NCBI GenBank assembly: GCA_002989075.1
Contig: PSQN01000001.1
Span: 124,001-188,000 of the forward strand
Reading direction: 5' to 3'
From: Arthonia radiata
Lineage: Eukaryota > Ascomycota > Arthoniomycetes > Arthoniales > Arthoniaceae
Length of the DNA: 64,000 nucleotides
The notes beneath the pieces were generated by a model. The model did not search any database, had not been told where the DNA came from, and saw only the letters and a program-made list of their open reading frames with translations. Position numbers and translations under genes: made by a program. Every line of letters begins with the position of its first letter. Position 1 is the stretch's first letter. Of the stretch, positions 33,901 to 45,695 are shown one piece after another.

Positions 33901-36900
33901 TAATTTGTAAATCGGTACACGCTAATCTTTCTAATACCTTCTTAATATATTTCTTATATTCTTTTAGTATATAGCTATATACTAGAATATTGTTTAGATA
34001 AGCAGTTATAAATATATCTAGGTAATTACTAAGTATATTGTTAATTAATTTCTAGAATAATGCTAGTACGTTAGTTAGCTTAAAGAGTATAACACAATAC
34101 TTAAAAAGTCTGTATCTAGTATAGAAAGCCGTTTTCTATTCTTCGCCTTTCTTTATATAGATTAAGTTATAGGCTTCTCGTAGGTTAAACTTAGTAAACT
34201 ATTATACGTCGTACAATTAGTCTATTATTTTGTTAATATATAGTAAAGGGTATTAGTTTTTAATAGTTACTCTGTTTAACTATCTTTAGTTTACATAAAG
34301 TTGTAGTTTACTATTCTTCTTTAGTACAAAGAGTATCGGGTATCCGGCTAGTAATATTAACTTTTAGATAAATCCTTTTTTAAGATTTTTGTTAAGATAG
34401 TCGTAGAGCGCTTAGTTTTCTGCTTCTAATAGAGAGTATATTAAACCAAATATTAGTGTTTTACCTTCTTATAAAGGTATTATATAATCCTATAGTTTAT
34501 ATTCTAGGAGCGCTGGATCCGGTTTAGCTTCCTTAAACAGATATTAGAATTAATTATATTCCTTAGGTATCTTAGTAATTAACTAAGTACTTGTTGTCGT
34601 ATAAAATCGTTGGCGTACAATTGTCTCTTATTTATACTTGCGTATAGTTAACTATAGACAAGATACTACGTTAAACTTCTCTTGTAAGATATCTAAGTAT
34701 CTAAGTATAGTAATACTAATCTACGTAAGTTCTTTATTACGCTCCTTATCCTTACTACTAAAAATAGCTTATAGAGTATTTATTCCGCAGAACGACTCTT
34801 ATTTAGAGTGCTTATACTTAGTAAAGAGGAGTTTTTTAGTTCTTTAATCTACTTTTAGGTTATATTGTTGTAACTAAGGTATACTTAGTACAGCGTAGTA
34901 CTGGTTAATATTTATAATATTATAAGTAATTTCTTTCTAATAGTCTCTAATAGTTATATCTATTGGCAAAGTCTTATAGTCAATTTTTTCCTCTGCCCCT
35001 TAAAATTTAGACAGTGTATAGGGTAATTTCTTTTTTTATATTTATATTTACTACTCCTTAACGTAGCGTATTAAAATAAAGTTGCTTGTTGCGTCTAAAT
35101 CGATTATAATTTTAATATTTCTGTAGTTTATTGTTGCCCGAGTGTGCAGGTATATTCTATAGAAAGTTAAGCTTGTACAGAGCTAGACTTCTAGAGGGCT
35201 TAACCGTTAGACGGGTCGGTACTACTGCCCTTAAAGTAGTCGGTCTAGTCTTTTCCCTGTTAATTGTATACGTTCTAGACTATTCTAGATACCGGAACCT
35301 ATTGTCGGTTTATTTGCTATAAGGGTTCCTGTATAGAGTATTTTAATACTATCTTTATTATAACGTCTAGTTTATTGTTTATAATCTCTACTTTAATTAT
35401 ACAACTATTACTAGTTAAAACTTATTATATCTATAGATTGTATATTGTTAGTTAAAGATATTAGTACTAACTACGCAATTCTAGACTTCTAATAAGGTAG
35501 TCTACTAGTCGTCGTAGACGTAAGTAAATATATTTTAAATTATTATTAATATCTTTATTAGCGCTTAACTTCTTATTGTAAAAGGCTAACTAATAAAGTC
35601 TCTATATTATTTCTTTCCAACGGATTAGAGTTTGTTCTTTCTAATTAGTATCGTTCTCGAGAGAGGATTCTATACTATTAGAATCTATATTTTTGTCTTT
35701 AAGTCGTTGTCTTGCCTATAACGCATTGTAGCTACTATCTTACTTAGCTTCTACGGTCTGTTCTTCCTTAAATTTCTCTTAGATCTCTAAATAAGGTAAT
35801 CTAGGTTGTTTTCGAGTAAGACCTAGTTCTTGTATTAAATCTTGTTTTAAAGATATTAGTTTTCTTAGCTATTATTTTAATTCTAATTTATCGGATTTAT
35901 AGATCGTACAATTGTTATCGTAGCACGTAGTTTAGAATAGTGTTTCGTATAGTGCAACGGTATTTTATACCTACTGCCTTGGAATAGTGCGATTAATGTT
36001 ATTTCAGTTCTATAAATTTTGTTGTTTCTATTTTATTTGTCGTTCCTTTGTTTCTTTCTATAACTTAATGTCTGTGTTTTAGTTTTTATATAAGTTAAAT
36101 AAGTTCTACTCGTTGTATTTCTTGTTAAAAGAAATCTAGTAAGTATCTTTCTAGTTATAGAAGGTACTCTAGTAGATATTCTTCTGCTTCTTAATTAGTT
36201 TAGTAACGTACTTATACTAGTTCTAGATAGTCTTCTGTAAGAGACCTAATTCTTAAAGGAGACAATCTTTAATTGGGTCTATCTGTTAGCAGTCGGAGAA
36301 GGCTGCTAGTAATTTTATTGCCTTATTGCAACCGTTGTTCTCTTTTATCTAAATAGTTATATTAAACTATTGTCGTAGGAGACAGGGTTTCTAAGATCGA
36401 TTATTATGTTTGTTTCTACCGATACTATTAAACTATTGTTTCTTAGAACAGTATTCTTTAACTTAATGCCCTAGTTTTCTGTAATATAAGTATAGCTTGT
36501 TCTTTATTCTATATTCTCGTTTCTAGTTGTTTAGTTTCCCTTAAGACTTAGTAAAATCTAACTTTATTGGATCGCCTCGGTCTTATTAAGAGTTTGCTCG
36601 ATTTTTTGTTCTATAGAACCTATTAGTAGGGTTACTCTTCTTTTCTATTTATCTTTTAAAGTTAGTGTCGTCGATCTTCTTCGCTCGTTATATAAAGTTA
36701 TCGAGATTATCGAACTTCTCTTTATAAATATAGATTATTTTCTTAATATAATCCTTAAGTTCTTTATAAAAGGTCTTAATAAGGGGTTTCTTGTTCTATC
36801 CTGTTTAGTTAGCATACTATATAAATTCGACGGCGTACCTGCTCGCTAATCCTATCTACTTAAGGTTTCTAAGCTTTCTAATAGCGACGCGTCTAGCGTC

Positions 36901-37314
36901 GGTCTATCTAAAGATTTTACAAAGCTTCTTCTAAAAGAAGATAAAGCTAGCAAAGAACTTGTTGGTATCCTTGCGCCTACTCTTTATCGGGGTAAACAAG
37001 AAATCGTCGAAGTAGTACTTAATCTACTTGTAGACATCTCTATCTATATAAGAGGTAGCGAATAGAACTATAGTAGTATCGTTCAGAAACTAGTCTTTAT
37101 AAGTTTTAAAGTATATAGCTAGGCGTATTAAAAATAAAGTAACTTTAAAACGTTTATCTAAGAAGCTTTTTTCTATCTTAGTGTTAATATTTAATATCTT
37201 ACTCGTACTAACTATTCTATCGGCTAACCTATTTATAGCGTTGTAGCTATTGAATATCGAAGTAGTAAATATAATTAATCTGCTTTCTCTACTTTTATAG
37301 CGAGTCTATTAAAG

Positions 37315-37785
37315 TATAACGCCAATCGCTAGGAGAACCAAACTAAGGCTTACTTATCTTATATACTTATCGACCTTAGTGGTAGTTATCTTGTGTACTA
37401 GAGACTAAAAGATAGAAGAGACAAGATAGATTATAGAAAATAAGAGAGGCTTAACTAAAGTAGATAGAAGATAAAGTATATTATTTAAATATAGTTAAGG
37501 AACTTATATTTAAATGTTAAGTTAATAGACTAAAGTTTATTCTAAGGTCGGCTATTAGTCTAGCTATATAGTCTAAGGTATATAAGAAAGTTCCTTTATA
37601 TTCTTTAACCCAATAATACCTATATCGGGTTTATAGAGAATATAGACTCTTATAGCCGTCTTGTTCGATAATGTCTACAGCGGGTTTATAGGCTTGGTTA
37701 GGAATAATGCTGGTAGAGCTAAGATAACTAGCGGTGGTTGATGCTTGAATGTACGCTAGGCCGTCTGGGACTGATGCCTGTAACA
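37315..37785 (-). repeat. LTR of the 30445-37785 Gypsy element (element 5' LTR)
   Basis: 471 bp, TATAACGCC...CTGTAACA in + orientation. The small open frame on the minus strand across its right end (37631-37915) crosses the LTR/target junction and is not a gene. Confidence 0.92.
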
Positions 37786-38503
37786 ACGCTCTTATATAGA
37801 CAATAAGCGTAACTAAGAGCGTAACGTTTCTAATATATAAAATACCTACAATAATACTAATACTAGCAATAGTAAATACAATAGTAGTTATAACGACGAG
37901 TATACTAAGATACATAATAGCGATAAGAAGAGTATATAGAGCAATACGACTAAGAAAAGTAAATTTAAAGATAATTAGAGCGGCGACGTTAATAAAAGTA
38001 CTACTTATAAAGCTAGCAATTTAGAGAAAAAGATAGGTTATTTAAATCTAAATATAGGTTAGTAGCTTAATAGATCGTTTTGCTTGTCAATCTCTATATC
38101 TATAAATAGTAGTAAATTTATTTAGCTATATCGGTCTCTATTGCTATAGACAATATATACTTTATCTAATAGCTCTTAGTATTACGCCTAGATCGCTCTT
38201 AACTAACAGCCAATTTAGAGCTTTATTAAGTATATAATTAGAAGTTTGGCTAAATTTAGGATTATCTTTAATATTAACGGGTTTCTATTAATACTTGTAG
38301 CGTTCTAATATACTATATAGCTTCTATTACTATAATTAGATGTATCTTTAAAAGAAGAACCGTACAGATAAAAGAGGATTAAGTATATTAAGAAGGATAA
38401 CAAAGCGCTTCTCCGCCTATACAACAGATAGAGGCTCTCTTTTAATAAGATTTAGCGCTAATTCTTTTTAAGGCGCACTAGAGCTGTACTTTAAGTTTGT
38501 TAT
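37786..38503 (+). repeat. Myb/SANT-type repeat, copy 1, right part
   Basis: Continues the repeat after the Gypsy insertion and aligns with 51080-51797. Near its end (about 38370-38480) the + strand relic reads KYIKKDNEALLRLYN, the start of a Myb/SANT-like helix-turn-helix. Decayed. Confidence 0.78.
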
Positions 38504-39300
38504 AATTAGATTAAGACTAAAATACCGACTCTAAGGAAAAGATGCAGCAGACGTCGATCGTAACAGGCAACATTATATACAGAAAGAGTAAATTGTAGGC
38601 AATTGTTATACGCTCTACAAAGATTAAAAGCTTTAGACATAGAGATGTTTCTCTAGATCTCTATATCATTAATTAAGCCCTAGCAAGCAGCCTTGTATAG
38701 TGCTCTATTAGTATTAAGTCTTGTCTTCTAACGTCGCGCATTCTTCTAAGTAATTAATTTATAAGAGGCTGTAATAGCTAGCATAGCGCTAACATAGGGT
38801 AGTTTTGCGCCTTGCTTGTTTGTAGTAATATTCTGCTTCTACTACCACATTCACGCTTCTAAAGCTGTCGACGGCATTAGTGCGATCTTATCCTTCGTAC
38901 CTTTGCAGTTCGCTCGTCTGCTCTGCTGGAACTCTCGCCTGTTCTAGCGCTTCACTTTACTCGTAAATATCTTGAAACCGCCTATCAACCGCTATACCAG
39001 CGCTTGCGCTGCTCTTTATTATCTTTAGATAGAGCCTAGCGTTTTTAGCCTCGCAAGCAGCTTCGGAGGAGGGTCTTGAAGAAGGCTAGTAGAGAACTTT
39101 AATGCGGCACTCTGTTAGCGGCATCTACGTCGAGAGGCACCTATAAAAAGCGGCCGATTTGTGCCTTTCTTATTAGCACGCGTAGCGAATCTCAAGATGC
39201 TTTGTTGATTGAGCTATCAGCGCAGTCCTTTCCGGCGGAAACCTTCGAACCGCCATTACCGTCGCTATTAGTAGGAGGCAAGTATTGTATATCCTCTTGC
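38504..39300. other. Partly decayed DNA, no gene assigned
   Basis: Mixed composition between the end of the Myb/SANT-type repeat and the Myb-like fragment. The stretch from about 38850 is noticeably less AT-rich and may hold the 5' part of the gene whose Myb-like domain is at 39310. No confident exon found. Confidence 0.4.
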
Positions 39301-39309
39301 CTTAGTACT

Positions 39310-39475
39310 AAGGCCCTAAATCGCCGCGCTAGGTCTAAGCTAACAGAGAACAGGCTGCTTATTAGGCTGGAGGACTAAATCTGTTTATAAAAAGAGATAA
39401 GCGAGTATTTTCCGCACCGTACTATAAGTACGTTGCAAGTACGCTACAGCTCTCGCCTGAATTGCAAACGTACTA
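39310..39475 (+). pseudogene. Myb/SANT-like DNA-binding domain fragment
   Basis: The + strand reads RRARSKLTENRLLIRLEDQ, then EISEYFPHRTISTLQVRYSS. This matches the fungal Myb-like pattern of an acidic first helix, a long second helix, and EISEHFPHRTxxALQVRYS in the recognition helix. One stop lies between the halves. It is less RIP-affected than its surroundings, which suggests it is single-copy and distinct from the 38.4/51.7 kb repeat, though the same domain type. No complete frame is visible. It could be the remains of a transcription-factor-like or transposon-associated gene. Confidence 0.55.
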
Positions 39476-40080
39476 AGGATTAGTAGACAATAACAATATT
39501 GTCTCGCAAGGACACTAGGGGGGGTAGAGTAGGGTCGTTTGAATAGTAAGCCTGATAACTAGTTCACATACTGGTCTTTAAGGTGTAGATTACAAGAAGG
39601 GCTGACGGAACTCTAAGAAGGAGAGCAAAAGGCGTTAATCTTATAGAGCTGGCTGTTGCTTGGTTTTCTGCTGTCGTATAGATTATCGTTCCTTCGTATA
39701 AATGCTTTCTAATGCATTTTGCCTTTGTAGTGCGTTGCGAACTAGACTGTTAATCTTAATTATAATCGCTTGCAAAACCTATTCTCTATTTTCTAACTAC
39801 CTGTAAAACTCTATTTATCCGGAGTAAAGGCTAGCTAATTAAGGAAATTCTCAACTCTTGTTTTACTTACCTTATTATATCTATAGTCTGATCTTAAGAC
39901 GTTCCTAAATAGAACCTTCTAATGCCCGTCGGTTTACTAATATAAAGTGCTCCATTATATAGATAGCAAGCAAAATGCTGTTAGAAGCTTTTATAGAACT
40001 AGGCTTTATACAAACTATACAGGGATTATAGAAGTATAATTAATTAATTTTCTAAGATTTAAACGGCGGCTAATCTAAAA
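39476..40080. other. No gene recognised
   Basis: Decaying sequence between the Myb-like fragment and the 3' end of the NLR pseudogene. No frame or family seen. Confidence 0.4.
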
Positions 40081-40092
40081 TCTAGGTAATTG

Positions 40093-40686
40093 TCTTTAAG
40101 TATCAATATTACCGCGTTTAGATCTTCTCGAGACAAGTCTATTTAACCTCTAAGAACGCCGATAGCCGTATTTTAAATATCTTATTAAAGGTCTTTAAGT
40201 ATTAATACTACCACGCTTATAACTTCTTAAGATAAGTCTGCCTAATCTCTAAGAACGCTAACAGCCGCGCTTTAAATATCCTAGTAAGGGTCTTTAAGTA
40301 TTAATATTACTGTATTTATATTTTTTTAAGATAAGTCTACCTAATCTTTAAGAACGCCGACAGCCGCCCTTTGAATATTCTAATAAAGATCTTTAAGTAT
40401 TAACGTTACTATATTTATATCTTCTTAAGATAAGTCTATTCGACCTTTAAGAACGCCGACGGCCGCCCTTTAAATATCCTAGTAAGGGTCTTTAAGTATC
40501 AATATTACTATATTTAGATCTTCTTAAAATAAGTCTATCTAAACTCTAAGAACGTTGACGGCCGTCCTTTATATATCTTAATTAGAGTCTTTAAGTATTA
40601 ATATTACTACGTTTAGATTTTTTTAAAGAAAAGTCTATCCGACCTCTAAGGACGTCGACGGCCGCTCTTCAAATACTTATATTAGT
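40093..40686 (-). repeat. Six tandem 99-bp HEAT-type repeats
   Basis: Exact 99-bp period, with unit starts at 40093, 40192, 40291, 40390, 40489 and 40588. On the minus strand each unit reads roughly NIQRAAVGVLKD, then DLS.EDI, then LILKD. This fits the fungal NACHT-HEAT pattern DVRxAAAEALGxQSxLSEExLQAL. Units are still very similar to each other apart from C/T and G/A changes. Confidence 0.88.
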
Positions 40687-42960
40687 ATACTAAAGCAATA
40701 CCGTTACCTGTTCTAGGATCTTTTTGTCTAATCCTACGCTTAAGATCTTTATAAAGTTAAGGATAACAATTATTAAAGATATAGAAACATTTTTTCCTAA
40801 CTAAAAAGCTGCGATATAGGCAATATCTATAGAGATTATTGTCCGCGTACCGAGATACTTAAGAAGTATACGTCTTACGTTCTCTAAACCTTTCTTTAGT
40901 ACTTTATCTAAGACTTGCTCTAGTATCTCGACTTCTTCTACTAAGCTTAGAGGTCCTATGTCTCCTAGATGTATGCATTAAAACAATGATAACTAGAAAA
41001 ATCAATCTTCTAGCTGTATTCAAGTCTTAGTAATTATTAATGTTTCCTCTTGTACCGCGACTTCGGCTAAGTAGTATATAACTAAACGTCTATATATTAG
41101 ACTCAGGAGATTACGTAGTTCTTTCTTAATAGTATCGAAAAAATAGCAAGATTTCTTCTTGTCTCTAGAAGACTGCAGCAAGCTGGCAACAAATCGCTAA
41201 AAAATACCGTACCGCGCGTTGTATCTCGCTTTTAGGAGGAAATCTTTAGCGCTAATAGGTTTATTGATCCTAGTATTTAAGTTTAAACAGTCAAGCTAGG
41301 TTTTAGAGATCTATTTCCGTACAAAATACGCTATAGTAAAGTACTATTAGTAGGTTAAATATATAAAGTAATAAGTCGAATTATAATATGTCTTAGATAT
41401 AGAATATAATGTACGTATAAATAAGAGCCTTGTAAGAGTAGCTTCTAGATTCGATTTAAGCTAGAGGCAAGAATATTTAAGTATTGTGTTTAGATAGTCT
41501 AAACCGAAGTTAAGAATATTATATTTAAGACCTATAAAGGCTATAATCTAAAGAAACTATACTTCTCTTTCTATAAGAGGTATAATCTAGGAAATAGAAA
41601 AATATTCTTCTCTCTTCGATCTACAAAGTATTTGAAGCTTTAAAAGATCTTTACGTTATATTTTACCCGCTACCGTTTCGTAGAGGGCGGTTATTGTCTC
41701 CAGTATATCTTAAAACCTAAAATTAGTACTCTACGTATAATAAAGTGCGTCCAGCTAAACTAGAATACGGACGAGGTCTTAAACAAGCGGATAGGTTTTG
41801 AGAAAGATTTAAGTTTATAAACTTTTTTCTTTTTGCATTCGTTTGTATCTAGGTCGGTAAAAGCTGTCTTAATATATTTCCCTACTTAATTGTTGTAGAA
41901 TCCGACTACCTCTAATTTAAGGTATAGAGGCTTTAAATCTACTAGAAGGTTTCTATATAGTCGAGATATTATAATAACATTAGGTTAATCTAGCAATTCC
42001 CTTAGAAACTAGAATATACTGCTCTCGCGATTCAATTTTTAAGATAACTCGTCTAATCTATCGAGAATAAATAAGGTTGTGTTGTTGGCGCTTGTAGGAC
42101 GGTTATTACGAACTTTACTTAATAAAGCCTTAGCGAAGCTGTCCGGTTCCTAGGCGCTACAGAATAAGATCGAAATAAACAGATTCTTGTAGCTAAGAAT
42201 GTCGTTTAAGAGACATTTTAGATATCTTAAAGATACCTAAAGGACGTAATTAAACATTTTTCTTTACTTTAATTTTTAATTAACGGGCTGGCAGATAAAC
42301 TTATATACAATTTTTTATACAGAGTAGTCTTACCGACGCCGGTACGGCCCTAGATTAAGATCTGTCTCGTTAGATGCTTCTAACCGTCTATCTTGCGTGC
42401 ATTAAAGAGTTCTAGCAGGTTAACTCTCTGTTCTTTGTACGGCTCTTCTACCTTAAGCCGGGTAAGAAGGGTAAATAGAGAAGATATATACGCTAGATAT
42501 CCTTCGACGCTACTACGAACCCTATCCGACTGTTTTACAATAGCTATATTAATGTAGCAGTGTTCTATAGGTAGGTCTATCTAGAGAGTTGTTTAATATT
42601 TAAGGCCTTCGTTAAATACACTTTCTTATATATCTAGATATCGGCATCTCGAATTCTAGACCCTGTTAATATATTAGCTCCTTATTATAGTCTCTAATAC
42701 TTATAGCATTACTAGCACGCTAAGCGGACATTTCCTTAATTACGCTACTAACAAGCTTAAAGTTAGAGTTATATAGACCGCAATACTTGTTTATTATAAT
42801 ATAGGGTACATTTAGAGTATAGTATTTATAAAGCATAATTATAGTTAAGTCCTTCTTAACAAGCTATAAACATTATTGTTAACTACTAGCTTAAAACTTT
42901 AGAATAGTTACTTACGATACGTTTTGTCTAAGAAAAGAATAACGCTAGCTATTTAGATAG

Positions 42961-43467
42961 TGTTAAAAAGGTGCAGGGAAGAAGAAGGATACTACTACAA
43001 AGAGTAGGAAGACGAGACTAGCTTGAGACTAGTGCAATACTCAGGCTCAATACAGATACAATACTTAGTAGCAAGGAGAAGCTATTGTTATATTGTCTAT
43101 CTTGTTAGCTAGAATCCTCTAGAGGGATCCTAGCTTATATATCTAAGTTTAGCGGCCCGTATAGAACTTACTAGATATCTATTCTTTTAATAGAGGCTAA
43201 ATAATCCGTAACTTACCGTATAAGATAGTAATTCTATTTATCTAAAATTATTAGTCTTTAAGTCTATTCTGTGTTGTCTTAGACTATAGGCCAGCTGTCT
43301 AGAACGGGTCGTACAATGCTTCTTTTTGTTCTAAACTCGGGATACTAGGCCCGACCCTTTAGGTAAAAGGCTTGTTCTATTCTAGGCCGAGACAGCTAGT
43401 AGAACTTATTTAATACTCTGGGCCCCTGAGGGTTCCGGCTAACCAGCTAGTTGGTTAATTTTTAACA
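42961..43467 (-). repeat. Solo LTR inside the NLR pseudogene (507-bp family, copy 2)
   Basis: 507 bp, TGTTAAAAAGG...TTTTTAACA, the reverse complement of 26861-27367 and exactly the same length. It is flanked by GATAG (42956-42960) and GGTAG (43468-43472), a 5-bp target duplication with one transition. It is inserted between the hydrolase-like and NACHT parts. No internal element sequence remains. Confidence 0.9.
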
Positions 43468-44628
43468 GGTAGTATAGCGTTTAGTAGCTATATTAGTATT
43501 ATTCTAAAAATGTATATAGTCCTACTTCTTATCTTTCTATCTTAAGTAGCGTAAAGGAAGGATTTAGTAACTTCTTGTAGCTTACTAGTACGGCCCTCTA
43601 GATCTTTAATTAGCGTTTTTAAAATTTGTTCGCTAAGAATACTATTTATTATAATTCTCTACTATACTGCTTGGGCGGTACAAGTGCCTTATAAAGGAGA
43701 TTAAAGGAAGACAATGCTACGCGTAGCTGTTAAAATATTAAGATACGGGCTCTCTCTACGGTCTATACTTATAAGAGCCTAATTACAAAGATAGGGGGTT
43801 AGTAGATTTAAAGATATAATAAGCCTTAAAGGATATACTTAGGTAAGAACGAGGCCTCTAAAACATAAAGCGACAAAGATTAAGGGCCTTAAGTAGCCAT
43901 TGTTCTTATAACTGTAAATTTCTGTTAACGTAGACTATATACGTTACGAACCTTGTTTTATTCTAGTCTTAAGTACTGTAGCAGGACTTAGCCAACGTTA
44001 AGGATACGTATAACTAGTATATTTTTAAGATATTAGGAGTTCTAATCGAAAGTAAATGTCTATACAAACAGTACGACGCTTAGTAGCATATCTGTATTGT
44101 AGAGCTAGTTAATTTCTCTTGGGCGATTATCTTCTGTAGAGGTATTAGCTAACTATATTACAGGCGAGGTAGTTCCAAGGCCGTATATAGCAACAATACT
44201 AAAAAGTTGTTAGATCTAAGAGCTTTTATACAATAAAGTACTAAATTTCTTACTCGACGGTACTTGTGTCCTGAGACCCCTTAGACAGGTAAAATTTTAC
44301 TAGTTGTTGCTTAAAACTTATCGTAGACCTAGAGATAATAGTACAACAACGCTAGAGGCACTAGGAACGATAAGTTATAACTCGCTCTTGAGAAATTCTA
44401 TGGCGGTATCTAGTAAGACGTCCCTATAAAAATTAAAGAATATAGTATCCGTAAAGCCTAGGCAACAATCAAGGCAAACGGTATTTAATTAGGACTTAGA
44501 TAGCGTAGATAAACAAGAAGGGGCTAGTATAGCTCTATATAAGCCTTAGCAAGGTATCTCCTATTAACCGAGACCTTCTTGTTGCATTAGCGTCGATAAA
44601 TGCATAGTAACAAGCTTTTAATTAAATA

Positions 44629-45695
44629 ATGGCTAGAACAATAGTTCTAGTACAACTTAAACTAAACAAAGACCTTAAAGTTTCTAGAATAACACTGGTA
44701 GCTTTAGATAGACGCTACCCTACTATAGAACGGCTTTCGGGCCAACTAAGGATTCCCTTAACATTACGCGCTTTGCTCGATATTTATTTAGACTACAAGC
44801 ATTTAATACTAAGTCTTAATGTACTTATACCGCGACTCTAGCTAGTAGTGTTTCTATAAATATTACGGTAAGATAGACAAAGCTGATTGTAAATCGATTA
44901 GGTCTCTATACCTCGGTATTAGTACATCTCTTCTATATATATATATAAGCTCTACGCGACTATAAAATTATACTTACCAAGAATCCGCAACTCTATCTTG
45001 TATAGTACTATAACCGTATATTTATTAAGTCTATCCTAAGATACCTTCTCTCCTCTGCCTTTTAGCAATACCTCGATTAGAACCTAAGGAAGATAGACCT
45101 TCGACGTACAATCGTAGGCTTTATACGGACGTATATATAACTTATTCGATACAAGAGTAACTTTAGACTAGCTACAACAAAAGAGCTGTTCTTAATACCT
45201 ATTAATAATAGATCGGCTATATTAGACGCTACTACTAGGATTACATTTAAGCGTTTCGTATAGTTTATTGCCTTCTTTAAGAAGCTACCGAATAACGCCG
45301 TTAACCCTCGATATATATATAGCGAGCTTAGGCTTACTTAGTTAAATATTTGTGCTAAAATCTTCTTCAGGAAACTAACATTCTATTATATTAATAGCTA
45401 GTAGAGTAAGTTTCTCAAACGTTTCCTTAGTTTCTTCCTCCCGATTTTCGCTATAGTTTTAACTACGCTAAGCGCTATATAAGTCGAGCTTAGCGTATAA
45501 GAGTCGTTACGCGACACAACGGCTCGATAGACGGCGTTCTCGAGCGCTTTGTAATAGTTCTTATATACGATCCTTATTCTTATTGCTACCACAACTCTAT
45601 TCTTTCTGATGCTTCTAGCCTTCCTACTACTCTATAATATCTAGTTCGCAAGGTCTATCCTTTAATAAAAGTATCAAAGTAACAGTATTACCTCA
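44629..45695 (+). pseudogene. DUF6601-like membrane protein relic
   Basis: Read on the + strand across frames, blocks match a fungal family I know as DUF6601. They are: ILTKNPQLYLV.YYNRIFIK (family REIxxTExMDxHLVWTTGRIFLKP), ALGFIRTYIYLIRYKSNF (family ALGFLYTYxxLISxESDF), NPRYIYSELRLTQLN (family PRFxxGELRLSRLN), then two hydrophobic segments (FLSFFLPIFAIVLTTLSAI and TTLFFLMLLAFLLLY). The family has two C-terminal membrane helices and no known function. Several stops and frame changes, together with AT enrichment, show it is dead. It starts about 160 bp from the NLR relic in head-to-head orientation. Confidence 0.7.

Larger units (their letters stand above)
30445..37785 (-). mobile_element. 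Ty3/Gypsy LTR retrotransposon (type A LTR), both ends present
   Basis: 7341 bp with LTRs of 473 and 471 bp, ends TG...CA, and a perfect ACGCT target duplication (30440-30444 and 37786-37790). The minus strand carries gag, zinc knuckle, protease, reverse transcriptase (about 33950-34350, YLNNILVYS at the YLDDILVYS position), RNase H and integrase relics in order. A purine tract (AGAAGAGGGGGAAT on minus) adjoins the LTR at 30917. The 51-kb copy of the split repeat reads uninterrupted at the matching point (GCGCTCTTATAT), an internal empty site. The element looks structurally whole, but its genes are broken in many places. Confidence 0.94.
40081..44470 (-). pseudogene. NLR-type gene relic: SesB-like hydrolase, NACHT, HEAT repeats
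   Basis: On the minus strand three modules lie in the standard fungal NLR order. (1) About 44250-43480: an alpha/beta-hydrolase of the SesB-like class, with VAIYGLGTTSP, NTDMLLSVV and a TFTFD block, later IVFL and IIINSILSEQILKTLIKDLE. (2) About 42400-41650: a NACHT NTPase with Walker A GRTGVGKTTL (42321-42350), Walker B LFILDRLDEL (about 42045-42075) and the downstream VGFYNN.VGKYI. (3) 40093-40686: six HEAT-like repeats of 33 residues. In fungi such proteins act in heterokaryon incompatibility or innate immunity, with the N-terminal effector triggered by NACHT oligomerisation. The gene is AT-rich and broken in many places, and a solo LTR sits between modules 1 and 2. It is a dead host gene, not an active one. 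Confidence 0.86.

Noticed and set aside
34638-35322. Two short + strand frames
   Set aside because: They lie antisense to the Gypsy protease/RT region of 30445-37785, whose coding strand is minus, and have no support.
37631-37915. Minus-strand frame of 94 codons with hydrophobic runs, looking like a small membrane protein
   Set aside because: It spans the junction between the Gypsy LTR (ends 37785) and the split Myb-type repeat; its hydrophobicity comes from AT-rich composition.
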